Assembly: GCF_029968095.1 (NCBI RefSeq)
Contig: NZ_JASCIR010000011.1
Coordinates: 1 to 64,000, forward strand
Direction of reading: 5' to 3'
Length of the DNA stretch: 64,000 nucleotides
DNA from: Streptomyces solicavernae
GTDB taxonomy: Bacteria > Actinomycetota > Actinomycetes > Streptomycetales > Streptomycetaceae
The translations under genes were made by a program, and so were the position numbers. The notes under the pieces are model-generated. The model made no database searches. It saw nothing but the letters and a program-made list of their open reading frames with translations, and was not told where the DNA came from. Below are positions 17,067 to 25,594 of the stretch, piece by piece (the first letter of the stretch is position 1; every line of letters starts with the position of its first letter).

Positions 17067-17255
17067 CCGGGCGGCGGAGCCTACGAGGTGGTGCCGGGCG
17101 CGTCCTGGGGAGAGCTCGGCGACTCGGGCTGTTCCTGGGGCGTGCTCGGCGGCACGGACGGCGACTTCGTGGGCGGGGACTCCGTGCCCGGTGAGGAGGG
17201 GGCGGAGGGGCTGGGCGACGGGGAGTCGCTTCGGGCGGCGGCCCTTGGGTCGCCG

Positions 17256-17663
17256 TCACGCGGGCCCGGTGTGGTCGCGGTACGGCGGTGGCGGCGCGTG
17301 CAGGCGGGCGGCCGCGGTCCGCAAGGTGGCGGCGGTGGCGTCGGGGACGGCGTCGGTCACGGCGACCCGGGCGAAGGGGGACGCCGCCGGCCGCAGGTCG
17401 ACGCAGATCACGGTGCCCGCCCGCGGCCGCAGCGCGACGAAGTCCCGCTCCCCGGACACGTCCCGTACGCCGATGGACAGCACATCGGGGATCCATGTGC
17501 CCCGGCCCTGGGTGCCGCGCACGACCCGCCACCACGAGGAGTCCGCCGTCACCTGCTCGATCGCGTCGAGCGGTACGTGCACGTCGCCGCGGCGTGCGGC
17601 GAGCTTCTCCCACCACGCGAGCCGGACGATCAGCTCGCCCTTCCTGGCCACCAGCCGGGCCAT
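17256..17663 (-). CDS. Conserved PH-like domain protein
   Basis: A 135-aa soluble protein of a type common in Streptomyces: MARLVARKGELIVRLAWWEK, then VHVPLDAIEQVTADSSWW and a run of short beta strands, resembling small bacterial PH-like proteins. No catalytic motif is seen. Start ATG at 17663. Immediately past its stop, another frame of the same strand encodes a Ser/Pro-rich stretch with good codon bias (see findings), so the C-terminus may be frameshifted. It is convergent with the exporter gene. Confidence 0.6.
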   Translation of the reverse strand: MARLVARKGELIVRLAWWEKLAARRGDVHVPLDAIEQVTADSSWWRVVRGTQGRGTWIPDVLSIGVRDVSGERDFVALRPRAGTVICVDLRPAASPFARVAVTDAVPDATAATLRTAAARLHAPPPPYRDHTGPA

Positions 17664-17849
17664 GGCAGTCACACCTTCTGGTCGGCGTTCCGCCTGCACG
17701 ACCAGCATATTCCGCCCCGTTCCGCGCCGGGGGGCTCAAGTCGTTCGGTGCGGTTCCTTCCCATACGCTGGATCTGTCCCGTTCCTCACCCCTTGCTGTG
17801 CCCGCGGCGGCCGGTGTCCCGGCTCCTGCCGCGGTGAACGGAGGATCCC

Positions 17850-18647
17850 GTGGTTCTGGTGGCTGCGGACGCGATCGGTGCCCCGTGCTGGCTGAGCCTC
17901 GTGGCGCGCGACCGCGAGGCCGCGGAGCGCTTCTACGGTGCCGTCCTCGGCTGGACGTTCCGGCAGGGCAGATTCGGCCGGGCCTTCTCGCTGGCGGCGG
18001 ACGAGGGCGTTCCGGTGGCCGGGATCGGCGCGGTGGCCGGGGAGTTCGCCGTTCCGGTGGTGTGGACCCCGTACTTCGCCGTCGACGAGGCCGACGCGGC
18101 GGTCGCGCGGGTGAAGGAGCGCGGCGGCACGGTCGGGGTGGGGCCCGTCTCGTACCCCGCGGGCGGCCGGGCGGCCCTGGTGTCCGACCGGGAGGGTGCC
18201 GTCTTCGGCGTCTGGGACGGCGACGTACTCTCCGAGTGGACCATCGGCGCGGAGCGCTCGCCCGCCTGGATCGAACTCCACACCCGCAACGCCTTCGACT
18301 CGGCGATCTTCTACGGCGAGGTCCTCGGCTGGGGCGAGGGTGACCGGGACGGCTCCTGCGAGACCTCGTACGAGGAGGACCAAGTCGTGCTCCGGCGGCG
18401 GGGGCGGCCCGTAGCCCGGATGAACAGCGGCCCGGTGGAGCAGGCGGCGCCGAAGCCGCAGCTGCGGCCCCGCTGGCTGGTGCACTTCCGGGTCGAAGAC
18501 CTGGACGAGGCGGTGTCCCGCGCCCTGGAGCACGGCGGGACCACCGTCACCGGCTCGGACTGGGGCAGCCAGGGCCGGCATGTGACGGTCCGCGACCCCG
18601 ACGGCGCGCTGTTCACCCTGGACCAGGCGGCCCCGGACTCCGGCTGA
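17850..18647 (+). CDS. Two-domain VOC (glyoxalase-like) protein
   Basis: A 265-aa protein made of two VOC domains (residues about 5-125 and 135-260), each with the beta-alpha-beta-beta-beta pattern (AERFYGAVLGWTFRQ in the first, AIFYGEVLGWGEG in the second). Similar proteins are annotated as glyoxalase/bleomycin-resistance-like or hydroxylase-associated proteins with no proven reaction. The GTG start follows GGAGG. It does not look like the extradiol dioxygenase HsaC, which lies elsewhere in the window. Confidence 0.8.
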   Translation: MVLVAADAIGAPCWLSLVARDREAAERFYGAVLGWTFRQGRFGRAFSLAADEGVPVAGIGAVAGEFAVPVVWTPYFAVDEADAAVARVKERGGTVGVGPVSYPAGGRAALVSDREGAVFGVWDGDVLSEWTIGAERSPAWIELHTRNAFDSAIFYGEVLGWGEGDRDGSCETSYEEDQVVLRRRGRPVARMNSGPVEQAAPKPQLRPRWLVHFRVEDLDEAVSRALEHGGTTVTGSDWGSQGRHVTVRDPDGALFTLDQAAPDSG

Positions 18648-18700
18648 CGGCCTGGACGCCGGCTGACGGGTCCGGTCAGATCACGTCACGTCAGGTCAGG

Positions 18701-19774
18701 TCACGTCAGGCCCAGGCCCGCCGCGATGCGCCGCCGGTGCCAGGCGGGTGTGCCGAGGAGCTGGGTGGCGCCGTGGGCCCGCTTGAAGTAGCGGTGCGCG
18801 TCGTGTTCCCAGGTGATGCCGATGCCGCCGTGCAGCTGGATCATCTCGCTCGCCACCGTCGAGAACGCCTCCGAGCAGGCGGACTTGGCGACGGCCGCCC
18901 GCCGCGACAGCTCCGCCGAGCCCTCGGCCGCCGCGAAGGCCGCGCCGAGCGCGGCCGAGCGCCCCGACTCGACCAGCACGTACGCGTCGGCGAGGCGATG
19001 CTTCACCGCCTGGAACGAGCCGATGGGACGCCCGAACTGGACGCGCTCCTTCGCGTACGCGACCGTCAGCTCCAGGCACCGCTCGGCCGCGCCGACCTGT
19101 TCGGCGGCGAGCGCCGCGCAGCCCAGGTCGAGTACGTGCCGCAGCACCCGGCCCCCCTCGCCCGCCGTGCCGACGAGCCGTCCCTTTGCGGCGTCGAGGT
19201 CCAGTCGGGCCAGGTCCCGCGTCCCGTCCAGGGCGACGGCCGCCGAGCGGCGCACCCCCGCACCGTCCACCGGCACGTGGAACAGCGACACCCCCTCCGG
19301 CGCGCGCGCCGCGACGAGCAGCAGATCCGCCGAGGCCCCGTCGAGGACGTGCTCCTTGGTCCCGGTGAGGCGCCACGTACCGCCGTCGGGACCGGGGACC
19401 GCTTCGGCCCGTACGGCCGCCTCCGGATCCCAGGCCCCCTGCTCGGCCCACGCCACAGCGCCGGTCGCCGTGCCTTCGGCGAGCCCCGGCAGGAACTCCT
19501 CGCACGCCGCCTTGTCGCCGGAGGAGAGCAGGGCCTGGACGGCGAGCACCGCCGAGCCGAGATACGGAACGGGACTCAGCTCGCGCCCCAACTCCGCCAT
19601 CACCACGTGCACTTCGAGCGCCCCGCAGCCCGCCCCGCCGTACTCCTCGGGCACGGCGAGCCCGGCCGCGCCGATCTGCTCGGTCAACGGCCGCCAGGCC
19701 GCGGCCCCTTCGCGGCGCCCGAGCAGCGACCGTACGGCGGAGCGCAACTCCTCCTGCTCCTCGGTCAGCCTCAT
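18701..19774 (-). CDS. Acyl-CoA dehydrogenase, FadE32/FadE33-like
   Basis: FAD-dependent acyl-CoA dehydrogenase subunit, 357 aa. It has the N-terminal helical domain, LAVPEEYGGAG, a central beta domain (WRLTGTKEHVLDG) and the C-terminal helical domain with ERVQFGRPIGSFQAVKHRLAD and IQLHGGIGITWEHD. Length and N-terminus fit the short FadE32/FadE33 type of the HIP pathway, where two different FadE chains form an alpha2beta2 enzyme. It is the last gene of the operon crotonase-fadE31-fadE-MHS transporter-fadE, with a 4-bp start/stop overlap with the transporter. Which mycobacterial FadE it matches best needs alignment. Confidence 0.85.
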   Translation of the reverse strand: MRLTEEQEELRSAVRSLLGRREGAAAWRPLTEQIGAAGLAVPEEYGGAGCGALEVHVVMAELGRELSPVPYLGSAVLAVQALLSSGDKAACEEFLPGLAEGTATGAVAWAEQGAWDPEAAVRAEAVPGPDGGTWRLTGTKEHVLDGASADLLLVAARAPEGVSLFHVPVDGAGVRRSAAVALDGTRDLARLDLDAAKGRLVGTAGEGGRVLRHVLDLGCAALAAEQVGAAERCLELTVAYAKERVQFGRPIGSFQAVKHRLADAYVLVESGRSAALGAAFAAAEGSAELSRRAAVAKSACSEAFSTVASEMIQLHGGIGITWEHDAHRYFKRAHGATQLLGTPAWHRRRIAAGLGLT

Positions 19775-21180
19775 GCGTCAACTCCCTTCTCGAACGCGGA
19801 TGTTGAGGGACCGGGTGCCGACGCCCCGCCAGGAGCCCCGACGTCGAGCTCCGCCAGGTCCTTGCCGCGGGTCTCTGCGATGCGCCGGATCGCGAGCAGC
19901 GACACGAGTCCGCAGACGACCGCCAGAACCGACAGCGGCCCGCTCCGCATGCCTTCCGGGCCCGAGAGGAGGCCGCCGGCGATCAGCGGTGTGAATCCGC
20001 TGCCGATGAGCGCGGCCAGCTGGTAGCCCATGGACGCCCCGGTGTAGCGGACCTCGGTGCCGAACATCTCGGACAGCAGCGGCCCGAGCGGCGCGTACAT
20101 CGCCGACTGCACCAGCTGACCGAGCAGCATGCCGACGATCAGCAGGGCCGGCTTCCCCGTGTCGACCAGGGCGAACATCGGGAACGCGCACAGCACGACG
20201 CCCACGGCGCCGCCCACCACGACCGTCCGCCGCCCGATGCGGTCGGACAGCGCGGAGAAGAGCGGGATCGTCACCAGACCCATGAGCGAGGCGGCGATCA
20301 GCCCGTTCATGACGTCGGACGTGGCGTAGCCGATGCCCGTGGCGTACGTGAGCATGAAGATGCTGATCAGGCCGGTCAGGGCGAACGGGCCGATGCCGAC
20401 GGCGCACGCGAGAAGCAGGACGCGGGGCCTGCGCAGCACCTGCACCAGCGGCGGCCGGGGCCGCGCGGCGGACCGTTCCCGCTGGGCGTCGACGGCCTGC
20501 CGGAACAGCGGGCTCTCGCTGACGCTGATCCGCACGTACAGGCCGATGGCGAGCAGCAGCGCGCTGAACAGGAACGGGAGCCGCCAGCCCCAGGACATGA
20601 ACTGTTCGCGGGGCAGGAACGTGGTCGCGGTGACGGCGAGCGTCGACATCAGGAAGCCGATCGGCGAGCCCATCTGCATGACGCCGTTCCACAGGCCCCG
20701 GCGGCCGGGGTCGGCGTGCTCGACGACCATCAGCGTCGCACCGCCCCACTCACCGCCGATGGCGATGCCCTGCACGACGCGGAGCAGGACGAGCAGGACG
20801 GGCGCCGCGATGCCGATGCTGTCGTACGTGGGCAGGACGCCGATCAGGAAGCTCGCCGCCCCCATGAGGACCATGGTCAGGACGAGCATCGTCTTACGGC
20901 CGGTCCGGTCGCCGAAGTGGCCGAACACGATGCCGCCGACCGGCCGCGCGACATAGCCGGCGGCCAGCGTGCCGAACGAGGCGATCATGCCGACCGTCGG
21001 GTTCGACTCGGGGAAGAACAGCGGACCGAGGACGAGCGCGGCCATCGTCCCGTAGAGCAGGAAGTCGTAGTACTCGATGACGGTGCCGAGCAGACTCGAC
21101 AGCGCCACCTTGCGCAGCAGAGCGGGGTCGGGCGAACCGGCGGGTCTCGCGGGGTCCTTCGGGGAGGGTGCGGCGGACAT
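19771..21180 (-). CDS. MHS-family (metabolite:H+ symporter) transporter
   Basis: A 469-aa major facilitator of the metabolite:H+ symporter type: SLLGTVIEYYDFLLYGTMAAL at helix 1, ARPVGGIVFGHFGDRTGRK in loop 2-3 and GGEWGGATLMVVEHA in helix 5. Known members import dicarboxylates, shikimate, betaine or aromatic acids. Here it is embedded between two fadE genes, overlapping the downstream one by 4 bp, so it is probably co-regulated with HIP catabolism and may import a steroid-derived acid. I know of no such gene in the M. tuberculosis KstR2 regulon. Confidence 0.86.
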   Translation of the reverse strand: MSAAPSPKDPARPAGSPDPALLRKVALSSLLGTVIEYYDFLLYGTMAALVLGPLFFPESNPTVGMIASFGTLAAGYVARPVGGIVFGHFGDRTGRKTMLVLTMVLMGAASFLIGVLPTYDSIGIAAPVLLVLLRVVQGIAIGGEWGGATLMVVEHADPGRRGLWNGVMQMGSPIGFLMSTLAVTATTFLPREQFMSWGWRLPFLFSALLLAIGLYVRISVSESPLFRQAVDAQRERSAARPRPPLVQVLRRPRVLLLACAVGIGPFALTGLISIFMLTYATGIGYATSDVMNGLIAASLMGLVTIPLFSALSDRIGRRTVVVGGAVGVVLCAFPMFALVDTGKPALLIVGMLLGQLVQSAMYAPLGPLLSEMFGTEVRYTGASMGYQLAALIGSGFTPLIAGGLLSGPEGMRSGPLSVLAVVCGLVSLLAIRRIAETRGKDLAELDVGAPGGASAPGPSTSAFEKGVDA

Positions 21181-21261
21181 GGGTACTCCCGTGTGCGGTG
21201 GGACGGAGCAAGTGGCCTACGGGTGTGGGGAGTTGGTCGTCCTCAGACGGCAGGGGAGAGC

Positions 21262-22248
21262 TCAGCGGGCGAGCACGCGCGCCCGGCACTGCGCGGGCGT
21301 GCCCCAGGCCGTGCGCAGGGCGCGGGCCTTGCGGATCCACAGGGAGAGGTCGAGCTCCTCGGTGTAGCCGAGCGCGCCGTGGAGTTGCAGCGCCGAGCGG
21401 GCGGCGGCGTACGAGGCCTCGCCGGCGGCGACCTTCGCGGCGGCCACCGCGCGGCCCGCGTCCGGGTCGTCCGACGCGAGCGCGAGGGCCGCCGCGTGCA
21501 CCAGGGGCTCGGCGAACTCCAGGCCGGTCAGGGTGTCCGCGAGCCGGTGCTTCACCGCCTGGAACGAGCCGACGGCGACCCCGAACTGCCTGCGCCCGCC
21601 CACGTATGCAACGGTCTGCGCGAGCAGCGCGCGGCCCACTCCGAGCGCCTGCGCGGCCACCGCGAGCGCAGCCACCTCGGCGGCGTGCGCGGCGGCCGAA
21701 GCCACCTCGGGCCCCCGCCGCAGCACGGCCCCGCCGACCGGCCGGGCGAGGCGCCGGACCGGGTCGGACGACGGCTGCACGGGCCCCGCCGCATCCGCGA
21801 GGAGCAGCGCGTCACCGTCGACGACGAACACCGCGTCGGCACAGTCGGCGTCCAGGGCGTAAGGCGCGGCGGGGGAGAGCAGGCACAGGGAGGCCACGGT
21901 CCTGCCGGAGGCGATGCCGGGCAGCCGGTCGGCGGCGACCGGACCGCCGAGCCGGCCGAGGAGCGCGGCCGCGGCCACCGTCTCCACGAGCGGACCCGGC
22001 ACCGCGTGCCGCCCCAACTCGCCGAAGGCAACGGCAAGTTCGACGGGGAGTGGGCCCAGGCCGTCGTGCTCCTCCGGTACGGCGAGGGCGAACACCCCGG
22101 CCTCGGCGAGCCTGGCCCACAGTGCGCGGCCGGGCCCGGTGTCCCCGGCCGCCCAGGCCCGTACCGCCGCCGTCGGCTCGGCGGCGCTGAGCATCTTGTC
22201 GAGCGAGCGGGCGAACTCCCGCTGCTCGTCGTCGAGGAGGAACCGCAT
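21262..22248 (-). CDS. Acyl-CoA dehydrogenase, FadE32/FadE33-like
   Basis: Short acyl-CoA dehydrogenase subunit of 328 aa. It shows FALAVPEEHDGLGPLP in the N-terminal domain, a reduced central domain, and RRQFGVAVGSFQAVKHRLAD plus LQLHGALGYTEELDLSLW at the C-terminus. The start overlaps the stop of fadE31 (ATGA), indicating translational coupling and a probable heteromeric enzyme with it. Its length matches FadE32/FadE33 (about 318 aa) of M. tuberculosis, used on CoA esters in HIP degradation. Confidence 0.87.
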   Translation of the reverse strand: MRFLLDDEQREFARSLDKMLSAAEPTAAVRAWAAGDTGPGRALWARLAEAGVFALAVPEEHDGLGPLPVELAVAFGELGRHAVPGPLVETVAAAALLGRLGGPVAADRLPGIASGRTVASLCLLSPAAPYALDADCADAVFVVDGDALLLADAAGPVQPSSDPVRRLARPVGGAVLRRGPEVASAAAHAAEVAALAVAAQALGVGRALLAQTVAYVGGRRQFGVAVGSFQAVKHRLADTLTGLEFAEPLVHAAALALASDDPDAGRAVAAAKVAAGEASYAAARSALQLHGALGYTEELDLSLWIRKARALRTAWGTPAQCRARVLAR

Positions 22249-23426
22249 CACCGACGTCCCTTCGGCAGACCGAGCAGCCGCTCGGCGATGATGTCGCGCT
22301 GGATCTCGTTGGTGCCCGCGTAGATCGGCCCGGCGAGCGAGAACGTGTACCCCTCGGCCCAACTCCCGTGCGCGGGCGCGTCGTCGGCCTCGTCGGCCAG
22401 CTCGCCGTACGGTCCGAGCAGGTCGAGTGCCGTCTCGTGCAGGGCGATGTCCAGGTCGGACCAGAACACCTTGTTGAGGCTGGACTCCGTGCCGATCGAA
22501 CCCCCGGCGGCGATCCGCGAGGCGTTGGCGTACGTGAACAGCCGGTAGGCGCGGGCGCCGATCACCGCGTCCGCGACCCGGTCCCGCAGCGCCGTGTCGG
22601 CCGGGTCGGCCTGCGCGCGCCAGAGTTCGGTCAGCCGGTCGGCGGCCGCAGTGAACCGGCCGGGGCTGCGCAGCGTGAGGCCGCGCTCGTTGCCCGCCGT
22701 GCTCATCGCGACCTTCCACCCCTGCCCCGGCTCGCCGATCACGTCCTCGTCCGGCACGAACACGTCGTCGAGGAAGAGCTCGGCGAACGCGGGCTTGCCG
22801 TCGATGCGCCCGATGGGCCGTACGGTCACGCCGTCCGCGTCGAGGGGGAACATCAGATACGTGAGGCCCCGGTGCGGCTTGCCCGCCTCAAGACCCTCCC
22901 GGTCGCTGCGGAACAGGCCGAACGCGCGGTCCGCGAACGCCGCCCGCGAGGACCAGGTCTTCTGGCCGCTCAGCCGCCAGCCCCCGTCGACCCGTTCGGC
23001 CGTGGAGCGCAGCGAGGCGAGGTCGGAACCGGACTCGGGCTCGGACCAGGCCTGGGCCCAGATCACCTCGCCGCTCGCCATGGACGGCAGGACGCGGGCG
23101 CGCTGCTCGTCGGTGCCGTGCTCGAAGAGGGTGGGGGCGAGGAGGTTGATGCCGTTCTGGCTGACGCGCCCGGGGGCACCGGCCGCGTAGTACTCCTCCT
23201 CGAAGATCAGCCACGTCAGGATCGACGCGCCCCGGCCCCCGAACTCCTCCGGCCAGGACACCACCGACCAGCGGTCGGAGTGCAGTTCACGCTCCCACTC
23301 CCGGTGCGCGGCGAACCCGTCGGCCGTCTCAAGCGAGGGCAACGGCGTGGCGGGCACGTGCTCGGCGAGCCACGCCCGCGCCTTCGCGCGAAAGGCATCC
23401 TCTGCGGCAGTGAAGTCGAGGTCCAT
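22248..23426 (-). CDS. fadE31: Acyl-CoA dehydrogenase FadE31
   Basis: A 392-aa acyl-CoA dehydrogenase. Recalled blocks of M. tuberculosis FadE31 recur here: WPEEFGGRGAS, FEEEYYAAGAPGR, NGINLLAPTLFEHGT, QAWSEPESGSDLASLRSTAE, then SSRAAFADRAFGLFRSD and GTNEIQRDIIAERLLGLP. It belongs to the ring C/D part of steroid catabolism and is thought to act with the shorter FadE chains. It overlaps its upstream (crotonase) and downstream (fadE) neighbours by single ATGA junctions, so the operon is tightly coupled. Promoter control is expected from the KstR2-like operator at 24314. Confidence 0.92.
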   Translation of the reverse strand: MDLDFTAAEDAFRAKARAWLAEHVPATPLPSLETADGFAAHREWERELHSDRWSVVSWPEEFGGRGASILTWLIFEEEYYAAGAPGRVSQNGINLLAPTLFEHGTDEQRARVLPSMASGEVIWAQAWSEPESGSDLASLRSTAERVDGGWRLSGQKTWSSRAAFADRAFGLFRSDREGLEAGKPHRGLTYLMFPLDADGVTVRPIGRIDGKPAFAELFLDDVFVPDEDVIGEPGQGWKVAMSTAGNERGLTLRSPGRFTAAADRLTELWRAQADPADTALRDRVADAVIGARAYRLFTYANASRIAAGGSIGTESSLNKVFWSDLDIALHETALDLLGPYGELADEADDAPAHGSWAEGYTFSLAGPIYAGTNEIQRDIIAERLLGLPKGRR

Positions 23427-24301
23427 CAGCGCGAGTTCGCCTCCTTCATGGCCCGTACGTCCATGCCGCCGAGCGAGTCCTTCGCGGTCTCCGCGTTGTG
23501 CGCGTGCGCCAGGTGGTGAAGCCCGAACGCCGAGTCCACGCCGGTGTGCAGGCCCTGAAGGTCCTCCGCCTGGTTGACGGCACGCTTCGTCAGCGCGAGC
23601 CCCATGCGTGGCATTTCGGCGATTTTCTGGGCCAACTCCAGTGTGTGCTCGCCGAGTTGTCCGCGCGGCACGACCCGGTTGACCATCCCGATCTCGTACG
23701 CGCGCTGCGCGCTCATCCGGTCGCCGGTGTACAGGAACTCCTTGGCGATGCGTGGCGGCATCACCCACGGATGCGCGAAGTACTCCACGCCCGGTATGCC
23801 CATCCGGACCACCGGGTCGGCGAAGAACGCGTCGTCGGCCGCCACGATCAGGTCGCAGATCCAGGCGAGCATCAGCCCGCCCGCGACACACGCCCCCTGG
23901 ACCGAGGCGATCACCGGCTTCGGCAGCTCACGCCAGCGCCGGCACATCCCCAGGTAGACCTCGGACTCGCGGGCGAACCGGCTCTCCGCGCCCTCCTTGT
24001 CCGAGTGGTCCCACCACAGTCCGGCCTTCCGGTCGAACGGCAGATGCGCGTCCCGCTCCGGGCTGCCGATGTCGTGCCCGGCGGAGAAGTGCTTCCCGGC
24101 CCCGGCGAGCACGACGACCTTCACGTCGCCGTCGCCGGCCGCGCGGTAGAAGGCCCGGTCCAGGGCGTAGGTCATCGCGGAGTTCTGGGCGTTGCGGTAG
24201 TCGGGCCGGTCCATGGTGACGAGCGCGACGGGGCCGCGGCGCTCGTAGCGGACGGGTTCCTTGGGCTCGGTGTTCCCGGGTGCAGTGTGGGCAGTGGACA
24301 T
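23426..24301 (-). CDS. Crotonase-family protein lacking both catalytic Glu
   Basis: Enoyl-CoA hydratase/isomerase superfamily, 291 aa. The CoA-binding and oxyanion segments are present (FSAGHDIG; CVAGGLMLAW), but the two glutamates of classical hydratases are replaced: M144 in GGLML and V164 in FADPVV. It is therefore unlikely to hydrate a normal enoyl-CoA and may hydrolyse, isomerise or cleave a special CoA ester. It is the first gene of the fadE31 operon, divergent from fadE30, with the KstR2-like operator between them. Confidence 0.85.
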   Translation of the reverse strand: MSTAHTAPGNTEPKEPVRYERRGPVALVTMDRPDYRNAQNSAMTYALDRAFYRAAGDGDVKVVVLAGAGKHFSAGHDIGSPERDAHLPFDRKAGLWWDHSDKEGAESRFARESEVYLGMCRRWRELPKPVIASVQGACVAGGLMLAWICDLIVAADDAFFADPVVRMGIPGVEYFAHPWVMPPRIAKEFLYTGDRMSAQRAYEIGMVNRVVPRGQLGEHTLELAQKIAEMPRMGLALTKRAVNQAEDLQGLHTGVDSAFGLHHLAHAHNAETAKDSLGGMDVRAMKEANSR

Positions 24302-24313
24302 CCGCCCTCCTTC

Positions 24314-24330
24314 CCTAACAAGTGTTTGGT
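24314..24330. promoter_or_regulatory. KstR2-like operator 1
   Basis: CCTAACAAGTGTTTGGT lies between the divergent crotonase/fadE31 operon and fadE30. The inner 14 bp fit the published KstR2 pattern A-N-CAAG-NN-CTTG-N-T with one mismatch. The second copy at 33840-33856 differs only at the two central bases. Confidence 0.8.
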
Positions 24331-24424
24331 AGGTTAGCGTACGAGCCTCCGGCCGTCGAGAAGTCGACCGCCCGGAAGGCGACCGTCCGGAAGCCCGTCC
24401 CCCGAGAGCGATGCGGAGCCGCCC

Positions 24425-25594
24425 GTGAGCAGCAGCGTCGAGGAGTTCCGTACCGAGGTCCGCGGCTGGCTGCGCGCCCATCTGACCGGGGAGTTCGCCG
24501 CCCTGCGCGGGCGCGGCGGACCCGGCAGGGAGCACGAGGCCTTCGCCGAACGCCTCGCCTGGGAACGGCACCTGGCCGCCCACGGCTGGACCTGCGTCGG
24601 CTGGCCGGAGGAGTACGGCGGGCGCGGCGCGACCCTCGAACAGCAGGTCGCGTTCCACGAGGAGTACGCCCTCGCGGACGCCCCCGCCCGCGTCAACCAC
24701 ATCGGGGAGCAGCTGCTCGGGCCCACGCTCATCGCCTTCGGGACGCCCGAGCAGCGCGAGCGATTCCTGCCGCGGATCGTCGCCGTGGAGGAGCTGTGGT
24801 GCCAGGGCTACAGCGAGCCGGACGCGGGCTCCGACCTGGCGAACGTCCGCACCCGCGCCGAACTCCACGACGACCACTGGGAGATCACCGGCCAGAAGAT
24901 CTGGACCTCACTCGCCCACGAGTCCGACTGGTGCTTCGCCGTCGCCCGCACCGAACCGGGCTCCTCCCGCCACCAGGGCCTCTCGTACCTCCTCGTACCA
25001 CTGGACCAGCCGGGCGTCGACATCCGGCCGATCACCCAGCTCACCGGCACCTCCGAGTTCAATGAGGTGTTCTTCGACGGCGCCCGCACCCCGGCCTCGC
25101 ACATCGTCGGCGCCCCCGGCGACGGCTGGAAGGTCGCCATGGCCACCCTCGGCTTCGAGCGCGGCGTGTCCACCCTCGGCCAACAGGTCGGATTCCAGCG
25201 CGAGTTGGAGGCCGTCATCGCCCTGGCCAAGCGCAACGGCGCGGCCGCCGACCCGCTGATCCGTGACCGTATCGCCCGCGCCTGGACCGGCCTGGAGATC
25301 ATCCGCGGCAACGCCCTGCGCATGCTCGACGGCGTCGCCGCCGGGGCGCCGGGACCCGAGGCGTCCATCGGCAAGATCTACTGGGCCACCTGGCACCGCG
25401 AGCTCGGCGAACTCGCCATGGACATCTGCGGCGCCGACGGCCTGCTCGCCGCCGGGGAGCCCTACGACCTCACCGACTGGCAGCGCCTCTACCTGTTCTC
25501 CCGCTCCGACACCCTCTACGCCGGATCGAACGAGATCCAGCGCAACATCATCGCCGAGCGCGTGCTCGGCCTCCCCAAGGAGGTACGCGGATGA
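24425..25594 (+). CDS. fadE30: Acyl-CoA dehydrogenase FadE30
   Basis: A 389-aa flavoprotein. Recalled blocks of M. tuberculosis FadE30 recur: VEEFRTEVRGWLRAHLTGEF, GPGREHEAF, VNHIGEQLLGPTLIAFGTPE, ELWCQGYSEPDAGSDLANV, FNEVFFDGART, RGVSTLGQQ and ADGLLAAGEPYDL before NEIQRNIIAERVLGLPKE. It oxidises a CoA ester of the HIP series early in ring C/D breakdown. The start is a GTG-less ATG-type call with the fold beginning at residue 3; the exact first codon (24425) is as read. It leads the operon fadE30-ipdF-kstR2-fadA6 and overlaps ipdF by 4 bp. Confidence 0.92.
   Translation: MSSSVEEFRTEVRGWLRAHLTGEFAALRGRGGPGREHEAFAERLAWERHLAAHGWTCVGWPEEYGGRGATLEQQVAFHEEYALADAPARVNHIGEQLLGPTLIAFGTPEQRERFLPRIVAVEELWCQGYSEPDAGSDLANVRTRAELHDDHWEITGQKIWTSLAHESDWCFAVARTEPGSSRHQGLSYLLVPLDQPGVDIRPITQLTGTSEFNEVFFDGARTPASHIVGAPGDGWKVAMATLGFERGVSTLGQQVGFQRELEAVIALAKRNGAAADPLIRDRIARAWTGLEIIRGNALRMLDGVAAGAPGPEASIGKIYWATWHRELGELAMDICGADGLLAAGEPYDLTDWQRLYLFSRSDTLYAGSNEIQRNIIAERVLGLPKEVRG

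Noticed and set aside
17850..18647. A second extradiol dioxygenase (HsaC-like) from its VOC fold
   Set aside because: The His/His/Glu iron set in the right contexts is not found, and the two-domain pattern fits general VOC proteins.
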